A DNA stretch of 64,000 nucleotides, from contig NZ_LTBL01000001.1 of the NCBI RefSeq assembly GCF_018687785.1, positions 1,169,780-1,233,779 on the forward strand, in the 5' to 3' direction. Source of the stretch: Methanovulcanius yangii. Its GTDB lineage: Archaea > Halobacteriota > Methanomicrobia > Methanomicrobiales > Methanomicrobiaceae. This document shows, piece after piece, positions 17,167 to 25,880 of this stretch. The position numbers were made by a program, and so were the translations under genes. Below the pieces are notes generated by a model that made no database searches, was not told the origin of the DNA, and saw only the letters and a program-made list of their open reading frames with translations. Position 1 is the stretch's first letter; each line of letters begins with the position of its first letter.

Positions 17167-17850
17167 ATGCGAAATCCATGGCAGACTGTTATCATCATCG
17201 CAATTCTTATCGTCGCGGCACTCTATGCCGTGGATCTCATCGCATTATCGGGTGTCCGGGATTCACAGGTGCAGGAACTTGCCCCCGCGGAGATCCGCGA
17301 GTACGAGGGAGAGGATCTCTCCTCGATAACGGCTTTTCGGGAAAATTCGATAAAAGGGCCCCAGTATATCGCAAACAGCTCCTATTCACTGAAGGTGTAC
17401 GGGATGGTCGATGAGCCGAGGGAATACCGGTATTCCGCCGTTCTTGAGGGATTCCCCCACTATTCGAAGGTGGTGACCCTCAACTGCGTCGAGGGGTGGG
17501 ATGTGACCATCCTCTGGGAGGGAGTCCTCGTCCGCGACCTTCTCGATGCCTCGGGCGTAGACCCCGTGGCACATACGGTGATATTTGCTGCCCATGACGG
17601 GTACACCACATCATTCCCGGTGGAGTACTTCTATGAAAACGACATCATGATGGCATATTCGATGAACGGAGTGACCCTGCCTCCCGAACGTGGCTATCCC
17701 TTCCAGCTGGTCGCAGAGGAGAAGTGGGGGTACAAGTGGATCAAATGGATAACGGCGATCGAAGTCTCCGACGATGCATCGTATCAGGGCTACTGGGAAC
17801 GGAGAGGATTTGCCAATGACGGGGACCTTGAGAGGAGCTTTCCGGACTAA
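17167..17850 (+). CDS. Membrane-anchored sulfite-oxidase-fold (molybdopterin-binding) protein
   Basis: A 227-residue protein with one N-terminal membrane helix (about 8-26) followed by an oxidoreductase molybdopterin-binding domain. The segment VVTLNCVEGWDVTILWEG carries the conserved Cys that ligates molybdenum in YedY/MsrP and sulfite oxidases. The WGYKWIKWITAIEV C-terminal motif is also typical. It should face outward. It is followed by a 79-residue two-helix membrane protein with three His, which could serve as its electron-donating anchor, in the way YedZ serves YedY. The true substrate is unknown. Confidence 0.82.
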   Translation: MRNPWQTVIIIAILIVAALYAVDLIALSGVRDSQVQELAPAEIREYEGEDLSSITAFRENSIKGPQYIANSSYSLKVYGMVDEPREYRYSAVLEGFPHYSKVVTLNCVEGWDVTILWEGVLVRDLLDASGVDPVAHTVIFAAHDGYTTSFPVEYFYENDIMMAYSMNGVTLPPERGYPFQLVAEEKWGYKWIKWITAIEVSDDASYQGYWERRGFANDGDLERSFPD

Positions 17851-17863
17851 AGCGGAGGACATG

Positions 17864-18103
17864 ATGAATCGACGAAAGGCGCAGTTCTGGGTATCCCGCT
17901 GTCTTCTCATCCTTACCCTTCTCATTCTCATAACGGGGTTCGGGATTACCCACCCATACATCATCGAACCGGCAACCTTCGGACTTTTGCAGAAGTCCAC
18001 CTCATATATCATCCACACGCTTTCCTGGGGGCCTTTTTTGATACTCCTGCTGATTCACATCTATCTCTCCCTACCGGATCGAAAGAGAAACCGGGAGGAA
18101 TAG
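17864..18103 (+). CDS. Small two-helix membrane protein, possible heme-binding anchor
   Basis: A 79-residue protein with two membrane helices (about residues 8-28 and 44-66). His residues lie in ITHPYI, YIIHTLSW and LIHIYLS, as in short DUF4405-type cytochrome b anchors. GGAGG lies immediately upstream, favouring the ATG at 17864 (a second ATG sits at 17861). It starts 13 bp after the molybdopterin-fold gene and ends 3 bp before the next gene. The heme-anchor idea is inferred from position and His content. Confidence 0.6.
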   Translation: MNRRKAQFWVSRCLLILTLLILITGFGITHPYIIEPATFGLLQKSTSYIIHTLSWGPFLILLLIHIYLSLPDRKRNREE

Positions 18104-18106
18104 CTG

Positions 18107-18733
18107 GTGCAGACATCGACCGGAACAGGAGAACCGGCAGCTGACATAGTGTTCATAGCCGTCTATCTTCTCGGGCTTCTTGCGGGAAGTACAATCCGGT
18201 GGCACTACACCCGCACATACCGGAGGCGGGCACGAACAGCGGGTAATCGGCCTCATGTGGACACTCCTCTTGTCTATCTGCCCGTCCTCGGAATGATTCT
18301 GGTTCCGGCAGTCTATATCCTGACACCCCTGCTCTCCTTTGCCGACTATTTCCTGCCGCAATGGGCAGGATGGGCGGGGACCGTAGTGTATGCCGCCGCC
18401 TTCATCCTCCTGTGGCGCTCCCATGCCGACTTGGGCTCCGCCTTTTCCCCGGTTACCGAGATCACCGAAGGACAGCACCTGGTGACGGGCGGGGTCTACC
18501 GGTTCATCCGGCATCCGATGTATGCAGCACATCTCCTCTGGGCGCTTGCACAACCCCTTCTGTTGTGGAACTGGATTGCCGGGTTTTCGATGCTCGCCAC
18601 ATTTCTCCCCCTCTATCTGGTCAGGGTGCCAAGGGAGGAGACGATGATGGAGGAGGCATTCGGGGACGAATACCGTGCCTACATGCAGAGGACGGGGAGA
18701 ATCATTCCCCGGCATTTTCGAAAAAAGAATTGA
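18107..18733 (+). CDS. Isoprenylcysteine carboxyl methyltransferase-like membrane protein
   Basis: A 208-residue integral membrane methyltransferase of the ICMT/phospholipid methyltransferase group. The SAM-binding signature GGVYRFIRHPMYAAHLLWALA and the following EETMMEEAFGDEYRAYMQRTGRIIP are clear, with about four or five membrane helices. The GTG start at 18107 follows GGGAGGA and is 3 bp from the previous stop. Archaeal members are of unknown substrate; lipids or prenylated thiols are the usual candidates. Confidence 0.82.
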   Translation: MQTSTGTGEPAADIVFIAVYLLGLLAGSTIRWHYTRTYRRRARTAGNRPHVDTPLVYLPVLGMILVPAVYILTPLLSFADYFLPQWAGWAGTVVYAAAFILLWRSHADLGSAFSPVTEITEGQHLVTGGVYRFIRHPMYAAHLLWALAQPLLLWNWIAGFSMLATFLPLYLVRVPREETMMEEAFGDEYRAYMQRTGRIIPRHFRKKN

Positions 18734-18855
18734 TTCTCCCTCCCGGCATAACGCCAATCCATCGGGGTGGGAGGACCATGCAAATGGCATCACCTTCGAT
18801 GGAAAGGGTGATACAGAATCCTGCCGAGATTGTATACATACCATCCGGAGGCGCG

Positions 18856-19485
18856 ATGATCCCCGATGATTCCGCGTATTTATCAAAACACCGCCTGGAG
18901 GCAATGACCGATGGATTTTATGCCATCGTCATTACCATCGGGGTTCTGACCATCAATGACGAAGGCATCCCTCCCATACCTCCGGGAGGAACCTTCCTTG
19001 ACATCCTTCTGCCCTTCATTCCGGCGGTCATCAACTATGCCATCGCCTTCTTTATCCTCGTCGCATTCTGGATCATTCATTACCGCCAGACCAGAAGCCT
19101 GCGCCATGTGGACAATACCTACATCTGGCTCCATTTTCTCGGACTGTTTTTCGTCGCCCTCGTGCCCTTTACGATCAGCATCAACAGCGGCTTCGAGAGC
19201 TATCCCCTCGCGGTCTCCCTCCTTGCGGCAAATCTCATGGTCATCGGGATATTCGGGGCGGCCTCATGGGCTTATGCATCAGGAAACCATCGCCTGATAG
19301 AAAAGGAGGTCAGTCAGGAGAGAATCGACATGGCACTCAGACGCTCGCTCGTCACGCCCTTCATCTGCATCCTGGTCATCATATTTGCATTCGCCATATC
19401 GCCGGAAAATGCAAACTGGCTCTATATTCTGATAATTCCCCTCATGATCTATTTGAAGAGGAAGAGTGCCCTCTCCGGTGCATGA
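18856..19485 (+). CDS. TMEM175-family potassium channel-like protein
   Basis: A 209-residue protein of the TMEM175 (DUF1211) family, with six membrane helices. The family signature at the end of helix 1 is present as RLEAMTDGFYAIVITIGVL, where FSD is replaced by MTD. Prokaryotic members form tetrameric K+-selective channels. The frame extends to 18361, but the ATG at 18856 has GGAGG at 18847-18851 and a GTATACATA box about 24 bp upstream. It follows the ICMT-like gene by about 120 bp. Confidence 0.8.
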   Translation: MIPDDSAYLSKHRLEAMTDGFYAIVITIGVLTINDEGIPPIPPGGTFLDILLPFIPAVINYAIAFFILVAFWIIHYRQTRSLRHVDNTYIWLHFLGLFFVALVPFTISINSGFESYPLAVSLLAANLMVIGIFGAASWAYASGNHRLIEKEVSQERIDMALRRSLVTPFICILVIIFAFAISPENANWLYILIIPLMIYLKRKSALSGA

Positions 19486-19539
19486 ACTGTCGGATTCCCT
19501 GCGCAATATCCTTTAGTTCTAAAGAGCAATGAGAAAGAT

Positions 19540-20103
19540 ATGCCCGATGACAGAATCTGTCCGGCCCGTCTGGCACGCTGGCTCGACAACCCCCTGAGAA
19601 GCCTCCTCCATCCGCCGAAAAGAATTGTCGGCCCATATATCAGGCCGGGGGACACGGCTCTCGACATCGGATGCGCCTCGGGGTTCTTCACCCGGGCAAT
19701 GGCGCGGATGGTAGGGACATCGGGGAAGGTCATCGCTGTTGACATTCAGGAGGAGATGCTTGAAATCCTCCGTATCAAGGCCGCGAAGGAGGACCTCGCC
19801 CCAAGAATCCAATGCCGTCAGGCGGGAGAAGGTACCCTGAACCTCGACCCCGAAACACCCGTCGACTTTGCCCTTGCCTTCTATGTCATGCATGAATTGC
19901 CCGATATTTCCGGTGCGTTGGGCGAGATTGCCCGGGTGATAAAGCCGGGAGGATACCTCCTTCTTGCCGAACCCACGATGCATGTCAGTGAGGAGGCATT
20001 TTCCGACACCATCTTAGCAGCAGAGAAAAGAGGGTTCGAATTTGTGAAAGAACCCCGCATCCTCTGGGCGAGGGCTGTGCTGATGGAAATGCCCTACGGC
20101 TGA
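19540..20103 (+). CDS. Class I SAM-dependent methyltransferase
   Basis: A 187-residue Rossmann-fold methyltransferase. Motif I is ALDIGCASGFFT (about residues 40-51), motif II is VIAVDIQEEML, and VMHELPDISGALGEIARVIKPGGYLLLAEP gives the later motifs, as in UbiE/ArsM-type enzymes. The acceptor substrate cannot be told. The gene is single and ends in a hairpin terminator near 20208. Confidence 0.8.
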   Translation: MPDDRICPARLARWLDNPLRSLLHPPKRIVGPYIRPGDTALDIGCASGFFTRAMARMVGTSGKVIAVDIQEEMLEILRIKAAKEDLAPRIQCRQAGEGTLNLDPETPVDFALAFYVMHELPDISGALGEIARVIKPGGYLLLAEPTMHVSEEAFSDTILAAEKRGFEFVKEPRILWARAVLMEMPYG

Positions 20104-20207
20104 CGACACGGTGGTGGTTTCCTCCCGTCGGTATGATGGAAGGCAAGAGAGCATATCTGCGGCCCCTGAATGCTCTCCGATGAGCCCCAAATCCCTGAAA
20201 CAAACGG

Positions 20208-20229
20208 ACCCCCCGTCACCGGGGGTTTT
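20208..20229 (+). terminator. Terminator after the methyltransferase gene
   Basis: ACCCCCC - GTCACC - GGGGGT hairpin followed by TTT, about 105 bp after the stop codon. The remaining sequence up to 20386 is AT-rich (a TATA-like AAATATTTTAAAAG at about 20327-20340 serves the next gene) and contains no gene. Confidence 0.5.
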
Positions 20230-20386
20230 CGGCACATTATACGCACGATAACAGGGTTAAATTTACATTTGATGATTATATCGGCAATTTTTTCCATAAT
20301 CAAATCAAAATCCACGATTTATCTGTAAATATTTTAAAAGTGGTGATATACTGACTAATACCATACTCCGCCCATTAATTGCCTGC

Positions 20387-22027
20387 ATGGCTCTCTTCCT
20401 CATCGTCTGCCCGGTGTGCACGGCCCGGGACTCACCGGATGAATCGCAGTGGGAACTTACCCTCATCGGTGACCGAACCATTACCCTTACCGGAGAAGAA
20501 TTCATCTCGGCCAGTACAACCTCTGGTGCCACGTTTACTGATACCTCCGGAGATGTGTACGGTGGTCTGCCTCTCACCTACCTCATCGGTCTCGTCGATG
20601 ACGGCGACGACCCCTCGTACAACTCCTCCCTTCCGGCAAAAGGGTATACCGTCATCATCAGGGCGACCGACTGGCATGACCGGTCGTTCTCCGCGGGGGA
20701 TATCACACAGAACGGATTTTTGGTTGCCGACACCTGCAACGGACTCCCCCTCCCTGCCAAGGACGGCGACATCAAGATTGCCCCGCTGCTCTTGATCGGA
20801 CCGGACGTTTCTGCGGATATGCGAATTGGCAACATCATGGACATCACTCTTGCCGGGCCGGCAATCACCGGCGTCCCGGAAGATACCACCTGTGTTGTCA
20901 CCATCCTTCGACGAGAGACGGATGGGGGCCCCATCCTGAACATGACGGAGATCGGATGTTCATGGATGGAGGAGCATCTTCCCATCCATGGTGACACCGT
21001 GACCCCCTACCGTTTCCAGGGCCCGACCTTCGACACAACCGATCTCTGGAATCCGGCTGAGAATAAAAACCTCGCCAAGGTCGAAGAGATTGTCCGGGGG
21101 ACGGCGTTGTGCGATCTCTGTGATCTCGTCGGCGGCATGGAGGAAGGAGACGAACTGCGGATGACAGCGACCGACGGATATGTCGTCGAGCTCATGTACG
21201 GAAACATCTATGGACCACACCCCGCCCAGGGCCTTCCGATTCTTGCGTGGTGGACGCAAAAACAGGGGTATGTTCCGGCATATACCGGTGGTCCGGCCCT
21301 CTTCTTCCTCGCCGATGACCAAACCTTCGGCAACCAGGACATGATGGATTACACCGATGAGGCATATTGGCGCTTTTACTGGTGCGAGGGAACTGAGTAT
21401 CCGTCTGCGGCAGGGCTTGCCATACGGAATGTCGCGACCATGGAGATCTACCCGCGTGACACCAATGAATGGGAACTTGCACTTGACGGCTATCTCACCA
21501 CCGCCATAAGCAGGAAAGAGTTTGAACAGGGCCTCGCCTGCGGTGAGCGGGCCAGCGGTCATCTTGTATCCTATACCGATACCGACGGGCATGTCTGGAC
21601 CGGCATGCCCCTCTACATGCTTGCCGGCTGGGTGGATGATGACATCCAGCATGATGAAAACCTCGTCAATAACCGGGCATACAACACGACGCTTGCACAG
21701 ACCAATGCCTATGCCATCGTGGTGGAGGGGGATGCCGGTGAACAGGCGTCCTTTACCGCGGCCGAGACGATGAAGAGTCATGCGTACATCCTGGCAAATG
21801 CGGTGGATGGCGACCCCTTCACACCGGGTGACAGGAACTGGCCCCTTACCATCGTCGGGGAGAATGTATCCCCTGAACGGACAGTGCACCGGGTCACAGG
21901 CATCACCCTGGATTTTTCAGGCCACATGGAAGAGGCCGCTGATATGGGCGCTCCCGCAACGCCGGTCCCGCTCTTCGGTGTGGGCGCCGGGCTTGCACTG
22001 GCATGCATCCTTCGGGGACGTCACTGA
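20387..22027 (+). CDS. Secreted multi-domain protein with repeated sulfite-oxidase-like folds
   Basis: A 546-residue exported protein. A short hydrophobic leader (ALFLIVCPVC) precedes at least two similar domains. Each begins WELxLxG and contains a G(L/M)PLxxLxGxVDD motif (near residues 60-70 and near 405-420), characteristic of the molybdopterin-binding fold; a related middle block lies between. The molybdenum-ligand Cys is not evident. The C terminus PVPLFGVGAGLALACILRGRH is a membrane anchor ending in basic residues, so it probably sits on the cell surface. The frame is open upstream of the ATG (NTILRPLIAC), so the leader may be longer with a non-AUG start. Confidence 0.6.
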   Translation: MALFLIVCPVCTARDSPDESQWELTLIGDRTITLTGEEFISASTTSGATFTDTSGDVYGGLPLTYLIGLVDDGDDPSYNSSLPAKGYTVIIRATDWHDRSFSAGDITQNGFLVADTCNGLPLPAKDGDIKIAPLLLIGPDVSADMRIGNIMDITLAGPAITGVPEDTTCVVTILRRETDGGPILNMTEIGCSWMEEHLPIHGDTVTPYRFQGPTFDTTDLWNPAENKNLAKVEEIVRGTALCDLCDLVGGMEEGDELRMTATDGYVVELMYGNIYGPHPAQGLPILAWWTQKQGYVPAYTGGPALFFLADDQTFGNQDMMDYTDEAYWRFYWCEGTEYPSAAGLAIRNVATMEIYPRDTNEWELALDGYLTTAISRKEFEQGLACGERASGHLVSYTDTDGHVWTGMPLYMLAGWVDDDIQHDENLVNNRAYNTTLAQTNAYAIVVEGDAGEQASFTAAETMKSHAYILANAVDGDPFTPGDRNWPLTIVGENVSPERTVHRVTGITLDFSGHMEEAADMGAPATPVPLFGVGAGLALACILRGRH

Positions 22028-22185
22028 ATCATTTCGCCCGGGGCCCGCGGACGGGTTCATCGTCCACCCTTCCAGCCCCCGGTACCTTTTTTGCCAGGAT
22101 CCGTTCCGGAGGCCGGATACCCCATTACGGGATGCAATCAGCCATATACATGTGAGAGGGGTATCTTTCCGGTCCACGGACGTCT

Positions 22186-23658
22186 TCAGAGGCGGGCCAG
22201 AAATTCTTCCGCCACCCCGAAGAGCGCCTCTTTCTCCTCATCACTCTTCCGGTCGAGATTTGCGAGAATGAGCTTCATCCGATAGTTTTCGCTGATTTTT
22301 TTCCTGTTTTTCTCCACAAACCGCCAGAAGAGCCCGTCCCATATCCTGCACCATTCACCTTCGGGGATGTCGCTCATCCGCCGGATATAGTTGGAACTGC
22401 TGATATAGGGTTTGGTGCTCATGAGTCCCCCGTCCGCATACTGGGACATGCCGTAGACATTCGGGACCATCACCCAGTCATAGGCGTCGATGAAGAGTTC
22501 CATGAACCACCGGTGGATGTCATCGGGGTCGATCTCCGCAAGGCACATGATATTGCCAAGCACCATCAGGCGTTCGATATGATGAGTGAATGCATGTTCG
22601 AGAACTCTCCTGACCACGATATCCACCGGGACAAGCCCCGTCGTGCCGTCATAGAAGGGTGACGGGAGGCGTCGCCGGTGATTCCAGTAATTGGACCGGC
22701 GTTCTTCCTCTCCCCGGCAGAGATAGACGGCCCGGACAAACTCGCGCCACCCGATCACCTGCCGGAGAAATCCCTCAAGAGAGTTGAGCGGAGTGTCGTG
22801 ATCTCCTCCATAGGCAAGGGTTTGGTGTACTACCTCCCCCGGAGTGATGAGGCCGGTGTTGAGAAGGGGGGAGAGGACGGAATGGTAGAGGAAGGTTTCC
22901 TCTCTCCTGATGGCATCTTCATATGTACCGAACCGGGCCAGCCGGTGTTCGAGGAAATCGCTGAACCACAACCGGGCATCTGCGTGGGTGACCGGGTACC
23001 GGAACCCCTCCGTCGACCCGGGATTTTTCGGGTACCGGTCATCGACCCAAGCGGCCGCGTCCCGTACGTACCGGGATGGCGGGAGGGAGAGGAGAGGAGG
23101 GACGATTTCTTTCGGGGGAAGGGGGCGCCGGTTGAGGACATCGTAGCTCCATTTCCCCCCGACCGGGTGGTCATCCTCCATCAGGACATTCATCCGGACA
23201 CGCTGGTGCCGGTAGAAATGATCCATCATGTAGTGTTCCTTTCCACCGAATTCCTTACGGATGACGGCGGCGGGAGTGAGGAATGCGGGTGACGGATCGA
23301 TAGTGACGGCCACGCCACCGGCATCCGCAAGAGTCCCGATGCGCTCTTCCAGAGGATGATCCGTCACCTCCGCCATACGGACCGCATGAACATCCATCTC
23401 ACCGAGGAGCCGGAAGAGATCCTCGAGAGTCGTCTGTTTCGACCGGTTCCCGATATAGGTCACCCGAAATCCCTTCTCGTCGAGAAAATCGGAGTAATAC
23501 TGCATCGCAGCACGATGAAGGAGGAGCTTCTTGCGATGAAAGGCAAAATCAGTGAAGAAACGATCGTCCTCGACAAGGAACACCATACATCCTGGCGAAA
23601 GGGAGGGATGTACCTCGAAGAGCTGATGGGGAAAGATGATGACGGCATCGGAGGGCAT
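22186..23658 (-). CDS. Cryptochrome/photolyase-family protein lacking the Fe-S ligands
   Basis: A 490-residue protein of the prokaryotic cryptochrome/photolyase branch, close to the FeS-BCP (PhrB-like) group. It has the N-terminal Rossmann domain (AVIIFPHQLFE) and the helical FAD domain (FIDAYDWVMVPNVYGMSQYADGG, then KPYISSSNYIRRMSD). FeS-BCP proteins carry a YCxxC...CPF segment right after that last motif; here it reads IPEGEWCRIWDGLFW, so three of the four cluster cysteines are missing. Expected role: light-driven repair of UV photoproducts. It shares the strand with the upstream beta-propeller gene. Confidence 0.8.
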   Translation of the reverse strand: MPSDAVIIFPHQLFEVHPSLSPGCMVFLVEDDRFFTDFAFHRKKLLLHRAAMQYYSDFLDEKGFRVTYIGNRSKQTTLEDLFRLLGEMDVHAVRMAEVTDHPLEERIGTLADAGGVAVTIDPSPAFLTPAAVIRKEFGGKEHYMMDHFYRHQRVRMNVLMEDDHPVGGKWSYDVLNRRPLPPKEIVPPLLSLPPSRYVRDAAAWVDDRYPKNPGSTEGFRYPVTHADARLWFSDFLEHRLARFGTYEDAIRREETFLYHSVLSPLLNTGLITPGEVVHQTLAYGGDHDTPLNSLEGFLRQVIGWREFVRAVYLCRGEEERRSNYWNHRRRLPSPFYDGTTGLVPVDIVVRRVLEHAFTHHIERLMVLGNIMCLAEIDPDDIHRWFMELFIDAYDWVMVPNVYGMSQYADGGLMSTKPYISSSNYIRRMSDIPEGEWCRIWDGLFWRFVEKNRKKISENYRMKLILANLDRKSDEEKEALFGVAEEFLARL

Positions 23659-23724
23659 GACTCAACGTAGTCAGGTGCACCAGAGAGGGAATTAATGTGT
23701 CGCAGGACTGCCGAGGACATTTTG

Positions 23725-23809
23725 CGATTTGGACGGCAATTACGATTCCGTGCCCGATATCACCTAAGGCCGGAACACGGAGGATACCGGGATCAGGAGG
23801 TCCAAATCG
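23725..23809. repeat. Nested inverted repeats, possible structured RNA or terminator
   Basis: CGATTTGGAC (23725-23734) is the perfect complement of GTCCAAATCG (23800-23809), and inside it TCCGTG (23747-23752) complements CACGGA (23776-23781). The element lies between two minus-strand genes. It could be a terminator of the upstream gene, a leader RNA of the photolyase-like gene, or a remnant of a small mobile repeat. Confidence 0.4.
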
Positions 23810-23833
23810 TAAAAAATGTAGGAGAAAGAGGTT

Positions 23834-25333
23834 TCAGGCCACTTTCTTCCAGATCTGGCATCCGTAAAACGGATTGGCCGTCCCCATATAGAGCGTGTCC
23901 GTTGCCGGGTCGGTGACGAAGGCACGCGTCCCATAATTGAATTTGTCCCCAAAACCATCGGATGTTACCTCGCGCCACTGTTCGCCGTCAACCGTCCAGA
24001 ACATGTCGAATCCGGGGGGGGTCGGAAGTTCCGGAGCATCCATCCCAAATGCCGCCGAAATGACCTGCGTCCCGGTGCCGATATCGAAGGTGCCTGCATA
24101 GAGCCTGTTTTCCTGGATGCCAAAGCGCCAGATATACTTGTTGTAGGGGTTTTCAAACCCGTTCAGTACTGCAAGGGTCTCATCATCCCTGACGTTGTGT
24201 TTCGGCATCACATGGTCCCATTTGTCATTTGAACCGAACCGGTAGATCTGCATGCCATGGGTGCCTCCCATCGTGAGATCACCGGGAACGGGCTGTGATA
24301 TGCCATTCATCAGACGGAATGCCGCACCATCCATTGTCCCCACGTAGACCTTGTTCTTGAAGACAATCGGAACTGCGCCGCCGTTGACGGGACTCCCCAT
24401 TCCGGCCGGATACCGGGCGCCAAGACTCTGATCCCCGACGATGAGATCCCATGTATAATCCTCGCAGTTCATTGTGAGTTTTCCGCACCAGAACCCTTCA
24501 TTATCCTCGTACGGCAGGAAAAAGACATAGAGCGCCCCGTTGTAGCTGACCATGTCGAGGATTTCAGCCCCCCTCTCCCCGAGCCATTCCTCCGGCACAT
24601 TCACCCTCGGATACACAACCGAAGGCTCTCCCCTGAATGCTCCCAGCGGGTCCTTCGCATACCAGAGTGCCGGCGTCGCCTTCATCACCCCGCCCGAAGT
24701 ATCTTCCGTCGCCCAGAAGAGATACCCTTCATGCTCCGCAATGCCACGGATCGAAAGAAGCCGTTCCCCGGACATGGTAAAGACCCGTTCCATCCCGCCG
24801 TCGCCGTCGATTGCGATCAGGCTGGTGGTATAACCCAGACTCCCGATATACAGGACAGGCTCACCGCCCTCCATCTCGAAGGTCTTCATCATCCGGTACC
24901 CAAGGTCGATACCCATGGGGACAGGACTCATACCACCCGTCATGTCATCCGGCACATAATAGGTTTCCCACTCTTCGGTTGCGAGGTCCATTCGATAAAT
25001 TCCCGGCCGCATATCGGTTATCGGGGGAATCTCCACCGGTATGCCTCCCGGCGTTGGCATGCCCCCCATCGTAAACATGGTACCGAAGATGTTCCGGTTT
25101 GTTCCAACCCAGAGATATCCGTCGAAGATTTCCATCGCCCATGCATAGGAGTTTTCCCGGGTCCCGTCAATCCCGTCGGTTACCCCCACATATTCATCGG
25201 GAACCCCGGATATTTTCACCCATGCATCACTGCCGGCGTCCATTTTGGCTGAAACTCCCCCGCACAACCCGGCAGTCAGGACCCCCAGCACAATCAACAC
25301 AATACAAATTCTTTTGTTCACGTTGTTCACCAT
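23834..25333 (-). CDS. Secreted beta-propeller-like protein of unknown function
   Basis: A 499-residue exported protein. The signal peptide is KRICIVLIVLGVLTAGLCGG-like and is followed by a repetitive all-beta chain rich in short Trp/Tyr strands (SYAWAMEIFDGYLWVGTNRNIFG, VLYIGSLGY, NKVYVGTMDGAAF, NRLYAGTFDIG, DTLYMGTANPFYG). The recurring LY(V/I)GT pattern suggests six or seven propeller blades. No catalytic motif seen. The frame extends to 25471; the ATG at 25333 places the signal peptide at the N terminus. The ligand is unknown. Confidence 0.6.
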   Translation of the reverse strand: MVNNVNKRICIVLIVLGVLTAGLCGGVSAKMDAGSDAWVKISGVPDEYVGVTDGIDGTRENSYAWAMEIFDGYLWVGTNRNIFGTMFTMGGMPTPGGIPVEIPPITDMRPGIYRMDLATEEWETYYVPDDMTGGMSPVPMGIDLGYRMMKTFEMEGGEPVLYIGSLGYTTSLIAIDGDGGMERVFTMSGERLLSIRGIAEHEGYLFWATEDTSGGVMKATPALWYAKDPLGAFRGEPSVVYPRVNVPEEWLGERGAEILDMVSYNGALYVFFLPYEDNEGFWCGKLTMNCEDYTWDLIVGDQSLGARYPAGMGSPVNGGAVPIVFKNKVYVGTMDGAAFRLMNGISQPVPGDLTMGGTHGMQIYRFGSNDKWDHVMPKHNVRDDETLAVLNGFENPYNKYIWRFGIQENRLYAGTFDIGTGTQVISAAFGMDAPELPTPPGFDMFWTVDGEQWREVTSDGFGDKFNYGTRAFVTDPATDTLYMGTANPFYGCQIWKKVA

Positions 25334-25567
25334 CCAGTCAGACACGTTGAACCCCCATCGTTCATCATGACCCGACAAAATCCCAATAACCGCATGGAGG
25401 AACATAAACCTATTGTCAAAAACCTCATGGTTCACCGACATGAAAGAAAGACTGCGGGTGCTCCCTTGCAAGGCCTAACATCCGGATGGAAACTGTATGA
25501 TCGGGCCCGGAACGTTAGAAAATGAGGAATATTTTCGAGAATGTGAGATATGGCGGAGATATTCCGG

Positions 25568-25777
25568 TTATTCTTCGGGAGGAACCAGAAGCGGCACCAG
25601 CTTTCGTTCGGACGTATTGATGGCATACCGCCCCGGATGTTCGAGCAGGTCCAGAGGATGAATGTCCATCCACTTCAGGGTCTCGATGCTGAAGTACTCG
25701 GCGACCGGCTGGAGCCCTGAGAGAAAAATCACCCGAACACCGGTTTCGGTCTTGTTCGCGTCGATGATTTTTTCCAT
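25568..25777 (-). CDS. Hypothetical 69-residue protein
   Basis: A small soluble protein that I do not recognise, beginning MEKIIDANKTETGVRV and containing LQPVAEYFSIETLKWMDIHPLDLLEHPG. It reads like a real protein, with balanced composition. The ATG at 25777 is about 30 bp after a TTATC box, consistent with a leaderless or short-leader mRNA. It has no clear operon partner. Confidence 0.5.
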   Translation of the reverse strand: MEKIIDANKTETGVRVIFLSGLQPVAEYFSIETLKWMDIHPLDLLEHPGRYAINTSERKLVPLLVPPEE

Positions 25778-25880
25778 GAAAATTTGTGTGTAATACCGAG
25801 GAGATAATGCTATGCGTTGTGTACCGGTCCGGGAAGAAAACAATGGTGGTCAGAACGGGTGGACCTTCGCCAACCGTTCT

